NCBI GenBank assembly: GCA_015039465.1
Contig: MU130541.1
Location: forward strand, 66,019-96,968
Source of the DNA: Phlegmacium glaucopus
Taxonomy: Eukaryota > Basidiomycota > Agaricomycetes > Agaricales > Cortinariaceae
DNA: 30,950 nt
Reading direction: 5' to 3'
The translations under genes were made by a program, and so were the position numbers. Below are positions 21,189-30,870 of the stretch, piece by piece; the first letter of the stretch is position 1; every line of letters begins with the position of its first letter. The notes beneath the pieces were generated by a model, which searched no databases, was not told the origin of the DNA, and worked only from the letters and a program-made list of their open reading frames with translations.

Positions 21189-21585
21189 GGGACTCCAAAG
21201 GCAACCCTGTGGATCTGTGTTGGAAGCAGACATTATAGCAGAGCGGACCAGCACTGGAATCAAGTCCCAGTCATGGCTTGCAGCACTAAATGGATCCAAC
21301 ATGTTGGTCTGACTCAGTCAGTTTGATTGTGACTGGGAATGTTGGAGTTTTGATCGTTTGTGAGGTCAGAAAGAGTGATTGTAGTGGTGAAATAATGCCA
21401 CCTATGTAATGCACAAGCAATTACTAGTAGAACTATGGGCTGTTGGATTAACTTGGATATTACATACCAAGAATATTGAGCAGGATTGCAAGAAAGAGGA
21501 AAGAAGATCTGTATCACTTTAAACCACCAAATAGGAGTTTGGCATACAATTTGGGCTCTGTCCAACCATTATCTGCCAAGGTCAT

Positions 21586-22532
21586 CAGGAAAAATGATTT
21601 TGGCCCTAGGTAGCCTTGGGTAATTTGTTAGTATCACATCACTACTCAGGACATCCCAGGACACCCCAGGACACCCCAGGACATCCTAGAGCAGCACAGG
21701 TAAAATTTGAGTGTTACACACTTATCCAAGGACACCTCAGGACAACCTAGGACAGCATAGATAAAGTTTTGAGTGTCACCCATTTTCTCAGGACACCTTT
21801 AGTGTATCCTGGTGCATTGACCATCTGGATTAAATCACATCAGGAGGCCCTGGGAGTCCCTTAGAATTTATGAATTTTGCTAGAAAATCTTTAACCGCCG
21901 CGTCCAGGAAAGTATTTTGCAGTTTTCTCAATAAGGAGAGCTGCTATTAATATAATTTAAACATATTCAGGGTCCTAAAACAATTCTCTACCATCTTTAA
22001 AAAATTTCCTTTTTTGGAATTTATGTAATCTACCCTGACCCAGCACCATATGCTTGAAATCATGCTTATCTGTGATCATGTGACCAATGGTCTGTGCGCC
22101 ATCCAAAAGATATATAAACCACCCACAATTTTGTTTTCTTATTCCCTACTTCCCCAGTATTATACTAGTACTATATATGATGTTTAGAATAATTGAATAT
22201 AATTTTATTATTATTATTATTCTGTTGTGTGAGACCACTCAAATATCTGGTTTATATATGTTTTCTAGCATCAGATCCAAAGGGACTAAGGCTGCCTCAG
22301 GTTGCTCTCAGGTTGCTCTCAGGTTGCCTCAGGTTGCCTCAGGTTGCCTCAGGACGCTCTCAGGTTGCCTCAGGACGCTCTCAGGTTGCCTCAGGTTGCC
22401 CCAGGACAGCCTAAGATTTTTCATACATGGGTAACTTGCACCCCAGGGCGACCTCTTGACCTGAGTGCTCTGAGCTGCCTGGGGCACCCCAGGACATTTC
22501 AGGACAGCCTAGGGCTGAAGTCATTTTTCCTG
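21586..22532. mobile_element. Non-autonomous element with CAGGAAAAA ends, copy 1
   Basis: CAGGAAAAATGATTTTGGCCCTAGG at the left is mirrored by CCTAGGGCTGAAGTCATTTTTCCTG at the right. The flanking 8-mers AAGGTCAT and ATGGTCAT match at seven of eight positions, which suggests an 8-bp target duplication. Inside are GGACACCCCA repeats (21650-21690), a 650-bp body shared with 26983-27610, and a CTCAGGTTGC minisatellite. No transposase frame was found. Confidence 0.7.
22290..22410. repeat. Minisatellite, 10-bp unit CTCAGGTTGC
   Basis: About eleven units of CTCAGGTTGC or near variants (CTCAGGACGC, CCCAGGACAG) lie in a row. The paralogous element at 26814-27759 has only a few units at the same place (27540-27580), so the array expanded after the copies separated. 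Confidence 0.8.
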
Positions 22533-22540
22533 ATGGTCAT

Positions 22541-22971
22541 GGCTTGGCACAAGGACAGGCCACTCTGGTGCTGAATGAAGACAATGGCAACCTTCAAGCA
22601 AACCACTGAGGTCAAAGGAATCGTCAGGGCAGTGACAATAGACTGTATGACTCAGGCGGCATGGAACCACTGTTCGTTCTTTACAAACAGCAAATGGATG
22701 TAGATCGGGGAATTCCAGCCGTAACCATGGTCTTTTCCCAACAAAATTCCTGTATGGAAATCTGTATGGTAAAATAGGATTGACTGCAGTGATGAATACA
22801 TACCATAGTGGTCTGCCATAATGGGCTTATAGCTTAGAATGCAGATAACAAACAGCCCAGGAAAATATTGCAAGCGCTGTATATCCCAGTGTAAGCGCAG
22901 GGATATACATGGAGTGAAGGAGTGTCATAGAGGGAACGGCAGCCAATTTTGTACCTTCTAGCGGCGATGCA
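22541..22971. other. Stretch with no supported gene
   Basis: Minus-strand frames at 22652-22873 and 22827-23066 contain hydrophobic runs, for example MTLLHSMYIPALTLGYTALA, and could be scraps of a membrane-protein gene. No start, splice chain or known motif supports a call. Confidence 0.35.
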
Positions 22972-24060
22972 AGCACTGTATGGCTGTCCGATTGCACAAG
23001 TATTATTTCCAGTATATAGTCCATGTATTTGGTCAATAGATTCACATTTTTCTTATTCCCTGACAAAAGTACACTTTAATTCTGATTTTACCAAGTGTGA
23101 AATGCTTGTTCCCATGGGCTAAAGGCATATTCCCAGCTACATAAGTGGTGTTCCCCAATACTTAATTAGTTCCCCCACATAACTAGCCTGTATTACCAGT
23201 ATTTAATATACATTCCCTGATACTTAGTGTCTATTCCCGAAAATATGGGATGAGTTCCCAAGTACACTTCCAGTTCCTGGAAATTGATGCGTTCCCAGTG
23301 ATATTGACCATGCCAAGGCCGCTGGTGCACTGTGATGGTGTTACATTTCAGTCAATTTGGCAAAATTTGGCAAAATATGCAGCCACGGCATGGCTCGGCA
23401 TGCACTTGCGTGCATCAGAAAGGCAGAGACAGGATATCAGACATGCAGGAGACCTGCCCTCGAGTCTGACACCCACTTCTCAAAGACGTTGGTCTTCACT
23501 TGCAACAAAATGGGATGCACAAACCTTGTTCCTTTCACTTCGTTTTCATTTTCACCCTCTATCAATGTCATTCATGCTTTGTGTGGTCCAGTATTGTTCA
23601 ACATAGTGCATGCTGTTCAATGTTGTTTGCAATTCTCCTCAACGGTTCCCATGGCGCAATATCACTCACCATCCCCCAACATCCCTAACATTATGCACCT
23701 CTAGTTCACTGCATTTAGCTTCGAGACATCTGTCAAGCCCTTGTTCCATGATCTCCGAGCTCTCTTACTGATGCACCAGTGTGTTGCCCTCTCAAATGTG
23801 GCAAGAAAGTATGCTCAAGAGGTCCTATGGATTCAGTGGTGAACAATTCATTCAAGGATTATAAAAGGTAAGAAGTATGTAAGCACGACTGTAGGTAGAA
23901 AATACTGTGTATCTGCGGCCAAAGAACTAATATTTAAGGGAATTGTGGAAATAGGATAAAGGGACTGAGAGCAGTTGAAATTATAAGGGTTGGTGGCATG
24001 TACATAGGTGATAAACATAGAGACAGATTAGTAACTAGAACCAGAAAAGAGTGAGTACTG

Positions 24061-24146
24061 GAATGTTGAGAGTAATTATTGGTGATGACTTGGAGTATGG
24101 GGATGTTGAGAGTAATTAATGGTGATGAGTGAGGGGATGTTGAGAC
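24061..24146. repeat. Short tandem repeat, period about 41 bp
   Basis: ATGTTGAGAGTAATTAWTGG occurs twice (24063 and 24104), followed by a partial third unit beginning ATGTTGAGA at about 24138. Confidence 0.65.
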
Positions 24147-24260
24147 TTGTTGGTGCAATGGTCAATGAGGAGGCTTGAGAGCAGAGGAACAGAGATAGAG
24201 ATGGTGGTCAGTCATATGGGTGGTGAGGTCAAGTCTCAAACCAAAGTGTCACATCATCAT

Positions 24261-24813
24261 TCAAGAGGCAGTGGTCCATGGGTTTGGAACGGACCTATCA
24301 AACACGAGAGAGCTGGTGAAGGAGTTTTTGATGCTTTCTGCTTGAGGTGGGGTCAGATAGCGAGGGGTTATGGTACCTTCTCTGATTGGCGACACTCGGA
24401 TGCAGAATGGATTAGATTCCTCTGAACCTGAAAAAAAGTCAGTGAGAGACCATCAGAATAGGTGCAAGGTAGTAACATACTTGAGTCACTGGAAATGCTG
24501 ATGGTGTCCTCATCTTTATTGCAGTCTCTAGACCATGGATGCAAATTGTAAGGATTTGAGGGCCTAGCTGTAGCTTCATCAGCTCCAAAAGGACTTTCAG
24601 CATCTTCATCTTTGTCTGTGCTGTTGTCATTTTCCTTCGGGGGAAGTTCCAAGATTGGATAGTTTTCATTGGAATCTTTTCACAGGTAACTGTAGAGGGA
24701 AACATTAAATCAAGGCTGATACTACCAGACAAGAAAATAAGCTCATACCGAGAAACAGGGTTAAATCCATGAAGTTTACTTTTCCTGCGCCTTGACAAGC
24801 TGCTATTAATCAT
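24261..24813 (-). pseudogene. Decayed three-exon ORF of unknown function, probably transposon-encoded
   Basis: Exons 24813-24749, 24689-24481 and 24427-24261 have GT-AG introns and agreeing phases, totalling 147 codons including the stop. The start MINSSLSRRRKSKLHGFNPV is basic, the middle is acidic (NDNSTDKDEDAESPFGADEA; KDEDTISISSDSS) and the end is FCIRVSPIREGTITPRYLTP then a short tail ending TTAS. One in-frame TGA occurs at codon 25, where a CGA codon changed by C-to-T would restore the frame. I do not recognise the family. The position inside a candidate inverted-repeat element suggests a transposon accessory protein or N-terminal domain. A purine-rich tract upstream (24930-25060) is pyrimidine-rich on the coding strand, as in fungal promoters. 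Confidence 0.55.
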
Positions 24814-26099
24814 TGTTTGTGTTGTTATAAAACACCAACCAGAGAGCAGTGGACCAGTCTTTAGGTCAAGAGTCTTCCTGTTGTTTGCTTAGGGAAGGTG
24901 TAACCTTGACTTGTAACACACAGAGATAGGGGGAAAGAATAGAGATGAGAAGGATGAGGATGAAGATCTTAGAAGGTGACTGAGGTATAGACGAGGATGA
25001 GGATGAATGAGAAAGAGTCTTCAGAAAGACTATAGCAGTAGACAGTATGGATAGATTGACAGTTTAAGGGCAGAAAAAGTGAACTTGAGGGAGGAATTCA
25101 CTGGAATTCCACTGAGAGGATGACTGTTGGGGAGTAAGAATGAATTGAGGTGAACTACCTATCCTGGTACAAAAGAGCAGTATTTATACCCTAAGGATGA
25201 GGCTATGTAGAACAATAAAAAAAAAAAGAAGTACGCGCTGTCAAAGGAAGAATGATGAAGAGAGGACAGCTGCGAGAAGAAAAAACAATGGAAAAGAAGA
25301 AGGAACAATAAAAAGATCTGTAAAATGTCAAAGTGCAAGAGAAAAGAAGAGAAGGCAGTGTACATAGTCCAATAGCAAAAATATATTGACTCCAAGGCGT
25401 GTGGTCATGTCAAAAAATGTGAAAGGTCCTGAGTCAACACTTGAAAGGCGCAGCCTTGTTCCCGAGAAAATACTACTTGCCCATGATCCCATGTCGCGCA
25501 GCCTTGATAACACTTGACACACTGCGAGAATAATCCTCTGCTGCTGATTCATCTGCAACTCCTGCTTAGTTGTGATCCTCTGGACTTCCTAAATTGTCAT
25601 AAAGAGGGTGGGAAGGCTTCAGGTACCATGTGAATGTTGGTTTTGGCAGTGAATGATAAAATAAGAGGTAGATAATTGAGGATAGGGGACTGAGTGTGAT
25701 CCAGGAGCGAGGTATGGCAAGGTAGATAGCTGAGGGGAAGACTTGTGGGTCCATAGCCACAACAATGATGACAAAGCCTTTGACATAATGGGAGATGTAG
25801 CTGATGTGTCCATAAAGGGGCTGTTCTTGAAATGATGAGCCAAAGATATGATCAAACGCGAGCCGATGACCAATGCGAATAGTAGATTGATCGCTTTGTT
25901 GTATCACTAGCCAAGGGACAAATGGATGGTAGATGTTTAGGAGCATGTTGATAGTGTAAATGATTGAGAGCATAGTGGAAGACATTGAGGATATGATGAG
26001 TGATGAGGATGATAATGTTGAATGAATGATTTTATTGACCAGGAACGCGATTCAGGGCTGCTTCCAAAATAGGTAAGTGAATTCAAAGTCTGCTGATGA
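24814..26099. other. Low-complexity and repeat-like DNA without a supported gene
   Basis: 24930-25060 is rich in GATGAGGA-type purine runs, and 25200-25340 is A/G-rich. A minus-strand frame at 25566-25985 (139 codons) is hydrophobic in places, but has no motif I know and is not called. Confidence 0.4.
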
Positions 26100-26760
26100 A
26101 CATGCTGGTTCCCTGCCTTCATTTTTCGCATTTTTGGCAGCGATGTCGCTCTACGTTGCCCGTAACACCGACTATTTGCTATTTTATCGCATAGATAAGT
26201 CTCTGGCTATTTGGTCGTTGCCCCCACTGTCCCAGAAGCTTCCTAAACGCCTTGGCTATATTTTGCTTGTACTATCACCCCCTTTTCTGGCAGTACCCGG
26301 ACAACATTATGTGTTCTGCCTCCCTTTTGCTCCCTTTTGCCATCAGTCACGTGCCGAGTCACACTTTTTCCATATTTGGTAACGCTCACTCGTCTAGGAG
26401 TCATAGGCACGTCCACTGCCCAGGCCGACGTCCTCTTATGCTACACCAAATCATTCTGTGTTAAAGCGTTGTCGTTACCCTACCAGTCGCTCCTATCCAG
26501 CAACAATCACTGGATTGAGAAGTTCCTTAACACCATTGGGTATTTTAGGTCGCTGATCATTTATATTCTTCTATTTCTCTTCTGTTCCCTCAAACACTTT
26601 GTTTCCTTTATTTTTGATACATTTACCATCGCTCCTTGATCGCCTCTCTATACCACATGTCTCCTGCCGGTCCTCGGAGCAACGACCGGTCCTCTTTCAT
26701 TCATCTTCCACTATCCTTGATGTTTTGTCTCCCCATTTTGCCTAGTCCCTCCTGGACTCC
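26100..26760. other. CpG-keeping stretch of unknown origin
   Basis: CpG is frequent here (for example GATGTCGCTCTACGTTGCCC, GGCCGACGTCC, CGGTCCTCGGAGCAACGACC), unlike the CpG-poor DNA on both sides. A plus-strand frame at 26077-26382 (101 codons, inner ATG at 26143) has no recognised motif. It may be a recent insertion or an unmethylated remnant of a gene. Confidence 0.4.
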
Positions 26761-26813
26761 TGTTTCATTATTTTGATTTGTTTTATAGATATCCATGTGC
26801 AACTTAGCCACAT

Positions 26814-27759
26814 CAGGAAAAACACTTTGGCTCTAAGAGTCTCTCAGAGCAACCTCAAAAATTTAAGTCTACAAATCATTAAAAAATGCATTTGAAACAT
26901 ATTTATTTTTTTGAGCTTGGTCTGAGAGACTCCCAGAGTAGCTAGAGTGTCTTAGAGCTAAAGTGTTTTTTCTGATGCAATCCAAGGACACCTCAGGACA
27001 ACCTAGGACAGCATAGATAAAAATTTGAGTGTCACACATTTGCTCAGGACACCTTTAGTGTATCCTGGTGCATTGAGCATCTGGATTAAATCACATCAGG
27101 AGGCCCTGGGAGTCCCTTAGAATTTATGAATTTTGCTAGACAATATTCAACTGCCGTGTCCAGAAAAGTATTTTGCAATTTTCTCAATAAGGAGAGCTGC
27201 TATTAATATAATTTAAACATATTCAGGGTCCTAAAACAATTCTCTACCACTTTTATGAAATTTCCTTTTTTGGAATTATGTAATCTACCCTGACCCAGCA
27301 CCATATGCTTGAAATCATGCTTATCTGTGATCATGTGACCAATGGTCTGTGCGCCATCCAAAACATATATAAACCACCCACAATTTTGTTTTCTTATTTC
27401 CTACTTCCCCCAGTATTATAGTACTAGTATATAACTTTGTATCATGATTTTATTATTATTTTATTATATTATTATTATTCTGTTGTGTGAGACTATTCAA
27501 ATATCTGGTTCTAGCATCAGATATAAAGGGACTAAGGCTGCCTCAGGGATGCTCTCAGGTTGCCTCAGGATACTCATAGGTTGCCCCAGGACATACCCAG
27601 GACATACCTAGGACACCCTCTGAGTTTTCAAAAAAAAAGACATTGGAATAGTACCTTCTTAGAGCACTCTTGGAGCTCTAAGGCTCTAAGAGCTCTGGGG
27701 GTGTCTTAGAGTATTTTAGAGTGTCCTTAGACTGTCCTAGGGCAAAAGTGTTTTTCCTG
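26814..27759. mobile_element. Element with CAGGAAAAA ends, copy 2, with a small relative at its left
   Basis: The left end CAGGAAAAACACTTTGGCTC and the right end GCAAAAGTGTTTTTCCTG are inverted. The body 26983-27610 matches 21722-22410 in the same orientation. The first 161 bp (26814-26974) also form a complete miniature element ending AAAGTGTTTTTTCTG, so a small relative inserted at, or replaced, the left end of the larger copy. Confidence 0.6.
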
Positions 27760-28346
27760 ATGCATGTGATCTCCTTTACCTACTATAAAAACCTCCTGTA
27801 ATTTAGTTACAAAAAAACAATAAGAAAGTATTCGCCTCTCTCCCCGGAGTTTAGAATTAAGTCTTGTCATCATCTCTCTCGTCGTTCGCCTTTGTTTCAT
27901 TGCATTTTTGGGAGTAGACACTAAGTATTGGGGAATGTATATTAAATACTGGTAATACAGGCTAGTTATGTGGGGGAACTAATTAAGTATTGGGGAACAC
28001 CACTTATGTAGCTGGGAATATGCCTTTAGCCCATGGGAAACAAGCATTTCACACTTGGTAAAATCAGAATTAAAGTGTACTTTTGTCAAGGAATAAGAAC
28101 AATGTGAATCTATTGACCAAATACATGGACTATATACTGGAAATAATACTTGTGCAACCGGACAGCCATAAGTGCTGTGGATCATCGAGAGGCTGTTTTG
28201 TTTGGGTTTGATAGTTGTGTTATACTTTTGTAGTTGTTATTGGGTGATAAGAGAGGCTCCTGTTCAATAATATGAGAGACACTTGCTGGTTGGTTATCAT
28301 GGAGACATTGAGGGAACAGAATCAACATGTGTGGAATAATAGTATA

Positions 28347-28968
28347 CAAGTTTACAACCTTGAGAACAAGCTTCAAGCAGTAAGGGACCAGGGTGGGGCC
28401 CAGTAGTATCCAAGTTTGTAATGTCTGCATGGGGCTACGCACTAAAGACTTAAATTGACATTACAAAAAAAAAAAACAAAAAAAAAGGGACCAGGGTACA
28501 GGAACTCACATGCGTCTCTGAAAGATAAGAAACAGAAAAAGATCTTTCCCTAAGTCATGATGGGTGCCTATTGGCATGAGCAACTGCAGCACTCTCCCAT
28601 ATGTCACTGGCACAGTCAATGTTGTGGTTTGAGTCCATTCTTCTTTGGATTACCAGTATGCCTTGTTGGAGGGCTCTAGGATATGATACTGACTCCTGAG
28701 TATAGCAATTAATGTGACGTCATTGAGTTGTCCTCCCAGGGACAGCAGCTCTACGAGAGTGCTCTTTCTCGTTGGGTGGATTGATGATTGATGGCATTGA
28801 TGGCACAAACATGCAGAAATAGACTGGGGACCCAAAAATAGCATGTAGCTGTTTTCGGGTCTCCTTTCTCCCTTTATCTCTCATCGGATTTCCTTGGCGT
28901 TTGTAAATCTCCTTCCCTTCCTCACCTTTTTCTCATTCCTGTTATTAATAATGTGTAGCAGGTACTGC
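28347..28968. repeat. Dispersed repeat R, CpG-depleted copy
   Basis: It matches 16562-17090 in order and orientation but has lost most CpG sites: GTGACGTCGCGTCGTCC there is GTGACGTCATTGAGTTGTCC here. It is interrupted at 28395-28486 by a poly-A insertion and cut short on the right by the Copia LTR at 28969. Confidence 0.8.
28395..28486 (+). mobile_element. Retroinserted fragment with poly-A tail and target duplication
   Basis: The 92-bp insert ends in an A-rich tail (28465-28486) and is bounded by two copies of GGGACCAGGGT (28384-28394, 28487-28497). Repeat R at about 16609 carries the same site once, so the empty site is preserved. This is the signature of LINE-type retroposition of an RNA. 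The non-A part, GGGGCCCAGTAGTATCC to TTGACATTAC, was not matched to a known RNA. Confidence 0.75.
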
Positions 28969-29217
28969 TGTTGGATTATTCCAAGTTATCACTCGCTTCC
29001 TTATCATATCATCTTTTATATCTTATCTTTTCGTATCGTTTCCTGAATGCATTATGTAATTGCATTCCCTTATACGTAGCATACTTTTATTTAGTAGTCT
29101 CAACTTCTATCCGAAGTTGAGACAGTGAGTAGCAGCAACTATTATATACAAAATTATTTACTGACAGTACCTAGTATTATATTTCACTCTAGTTCCATCT
29201 GCAAAATACTTCCAACA
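28969..29217 (+). mobile_element. Copia-type 5' LTR with adjacent primer-binding site
   Basis: The 249-bp LTR starts TGTTGGA and ends TCCAACA, a perfect 7-nt terminal inverted repeat. GGTTATGGGCCC follows immediately (29218-29229), as in fungal Copia elements primed by a half initiator-Met tRNA. A 12-bp internal hairpin, CTCAACTTCTATCCGAAGTT, lies near 29100. No 3' LTR is in the window. Confidence 0.8.
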
Positions 29218-29221
29218 GGTT

Positions 29222-29740
29222 ATGGGCCCCGGCACTGCTATGTCAAATAACGATTCCATTCCTGACTCTTCCAGCCTTACAGTGCCTAAACTCCATGATA
29301 ACAGAAGTAATTGGTCTGATTACCTACCCAGGATACAAAGAGCTATGGGGTCAAAGGGACTCTGGAGACACGTAGAAGGGACAGCAGTAGCGCCCAAGCC
29401 ATTTACGTTGCTTAACAGAGTACCCATCTTGGAAGATGGCAAAACAAAAGCTAATGAGGAACAGATTGAAACAAAAGAGATTAGATTGGTTGAATTCGAA
29501 AAATGAGAGTACATGGCCCAACATATCATCCTATCCACCACCTCGACGCGTCTTGGAGCTAAAATAAAGAACCTAACGACTGCAAAAGAGATGTGGGAAT
29601 TAGTCAAAGCAGATGCCACGACGAAAAGCACATTGTACTTACTGGATGCCGAAGACCAAATTGCCAGCATGAAGCTTAGTGACAATGATGATCCAAAAAC
29701 CCATCTCGCTGAGCTGAAACAGCACTTCCAAATCATGCTA
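29222..29740 (+). pseudogene. Truncated Copia gag (retrotransposon Gag of the UBN2/DUF4219 type)
   Basis: The frame starts at the ATG overlapping the primer-binding site. It shows the gag N-terminus, LHDNRSNWSDYLPRIQRAMG and GLWRHVEGT, then AKEMWELVKADATTKSTLYL and LAELKQHFQIML. An in-frame TGA at 29504-29506 breaks it where CGA is likely ancestral. Gag similarity stops at about 29740 and unrelated sequence follows, so protease, integrase and reverse transcriptase are missing. The capsid-like protein would have packaged the element's RNA. The copy is dead. Confidence 0.85.
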
Positions 29741-30207
29741 CAATGCCGTGACTGTTACGGCGACTATAAGCTTGCACTCGTGTTCGGTGCTGGGCCGATA
29801 GACCAAGTAACTAGGGACTTAGTACAACTGCAATCGTGTTCAACAAGTCTTAGACTGAGGACGGCGGATTCTGAGCAAGCAGGATAGATTAAAACCGTAG
29901 TGGTACAAAGGTCTAAACTAAGGATCATGGCTATGGGTATGGCTCTTATATATACTAAGGGGTCGAGTCAGAGATAAGGGAATGGTCCGTGCTGGGAGTA
30001 GGAGTCGATACGAGTCAGAGATAAGGGAGACGGAAGCGATAGCTAAGTATAGTACATGGAAGGTTCAGGGCAGAGAGTGAATAGGGAACAAGGTGGTGTA
30101 AAGAGAGAACGATGAAGGAAGATATGATGTATAATAGAGAAAGGGGAGAAAAAGGAATGGGGGCCATGCGCGTACCAGACGTTTATAACATTAGCCCAAT
30201 GTTAGCT
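29741..30207. other. Spacer between gag fragment and BTB gene
   Basis: No gene is supported. GAGTCAGAGATAAGGGA occurs twice, at about 29964 and 30014, and GAGTCAGAGATA again at about 30884 in the BTB promoter. The 3' end of the BTB transcript must lie here. Confidence 0.45.
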
Positions 30208-30813
30208 TTAAAGATCGTCCTCGATTTTGTTATTCTCGAAATACTCGGCTAAATCTTTTCTTTGTTGTTCTTCTTGTTGTTGGTCGAGTCGTTGGCTGAT
30301 TTTGATCTTATGTTCGGAGAGGGTACGGATTTGTGCCATCTTGAGTGCTTGGGCAGCCGTGTTGATATCCTTCCACGTCCGAGTATCGGCTTGATGACTT
30401 CCATAACGGGGGTTGTAGATAACCCAAAGAAGAGAGGCGAATTGTTGAGCTGTGATTCCGGGGAGTTCAATGGCGTCGAATATATTGGTTCCTCGATTCT
30501 TGGATTGTGCTTCAGTCTGTCCATCGGCGAGGTCTTTATCGATGGATGTCATTCGTTCTGCAAGCCATATAGATTCTCGGTCAAAGAAATATCGGTGGAC
30601 TACGAAACGAATGTGTTCGGTTTGGAAGAATAGGTGACCGCCTGCGATACGAAGTAAAGGAGGGAGTTGACCAGGTCGGAAGATGGGGATTCCATTATCG
30701 GGTGTGATTTCTTCGACATAATCGTGAAATTGGTCGATATCTTCTCGCATAGCGGTGGCAGTATTGAAGTTCATATGGGCAGTGGTAATGTAAGCAGCAG
30801 ATGCAAGGGCCAT
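30208..30813 (-). CDS. BTB/POZ domain protein (basidiomycete type)
   Basis: A single uninterrupted frame of 201 residues. The BTB core is GGHLFFQTEHIRFVVHRYFF (58-77), then DRESIWLAERM and, after a polar loop (90-112), IFDAIELPGITAQQFASLLW (111-130) with VIYNPRYG. This is the pattern of the many agaricomycete BTB proteins (VHRYFF...RES, then EF..LLW.FYNP.Y). The C-terminus is a charged helix with QQQEEQQRKD. BTB domains mediate dimerisation and can link substrates to cullin-3 ubiquitin ligases; no second domain is present, so the partner is unknown. The N-terminus has no signal peptide. The frame is intact and CpG-normal, unlike the neighbouring repeats. Confidence 0.88.
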   Translation of the reverse strand: MALASAAYITTAHMNFNTATAMREDIDQFHDYVEEITPDNGIPIFRPGQLPPLLRIAGGHLFFQTEHIRFVVHRYFFDRESIWLAERMTSIDKDLADGQTEAQSKNRGTNIFDAIELPGITAQQFASLLWVIYNPRYGSHQADTRTWKDINTAAQALKMAQIRTLSEHKIKISQRLDQQQEEQQRKDLAEYFENNKIEDDL

Positions 30814-30860
30814 TATAAAAAGAAAATGATGAGGAAATGGAAAGGGGCTGGATTGCGAGT

Positions 30861-30870
30861 TCTTTTATAG
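30861..30870 (-). promoter_or_regulatory. TATA box of the BTB gene
   Basis: On the complement, CTATAAAAGA lies about 50 nt upstream of the start codon at 30813. Confidence 0.55.

Larger units (their letters stand above)
18250..21302 (-). pseudogene. Large agaricomycete gene of unknown function broken by transposons
   Basis: Coding pieces on the complement are 21302-21194, 20577-20142, 19579 to about 19460, 18733-18699 and 18622 to about 18250. They share one continuous reading frame once the insertions and two introns (20141-19580, 18698-18623) are removed. Visible blocks are DPFSAASHDWDLIPVLVRSA, GCLWTGSVV, SWLPDPFLAQLPSGYNTGVI, ACMPADQTNSPWKLVRTRQD, EELYLNLSVSG, LFKITVNTTAGFFKLPGPLL and DPLLTIAIALFGEGSFIADR. 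I recall this block order from a large glycosylated, probably membrane-anchored family of agaricomycetes, function unknown to me. Several N-glycosylation sequons fit a secretory location. One or more exons may lie upstream, to about 21565, where a hydrophobic QQPIVLLVIAC stretch is seen. The two exon insertions should abolish the protein; the coding pieces show no other damage. Confidence 0.82.
22972..28178. mobile_element. Candidate 5.2-kb DNA transposon with ~270-bp inverted ends
   Basis: The arm 22972-23241 is matched in reverse complement by 27905-28178 over its whole length. The outer tips read CACTGTATGGCTGTCC on the left and CACTTATGGCTGTCC on the opposite strand at the right, reminiscent of CACTA-type ends. 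Within the arms TTCCC words recur about every 20-40 bp, like subterminal binding sites. No target duplication was recognised. Inside lie a decayed three-exon ORF, a CpG-keeping stretch and a second CAGGAAAAA element. Two independent insertions of one repeat in opposite orientation is the alternative. Confidence 0.5.

Noticed and set aside
22290..22410. Regularly repeated short units resembling a CRISPR array
   Set aside because: The 10-bp units are contiguous with no spacers, in a eukaryotic transposon: a minisatellite.
22652..23066. Minus-strand hydrophobic frames as a membrane-protein gene
   Set aside because: No credible splice joins the frames, and part lies in an inverted repeat arm. 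Kept only as a note on the gap.
25566..25985. 139-codon minus-strand frame
   Set aside because: Low CpG, no motif, no splice partners; probably chance in repeat-like DNA.
30262..30633. 123-codon plus-strand frame opposite the BTB gene
   Set aside because: It is antisense to the clearly recognisable BTB frame and has no motif of its own.
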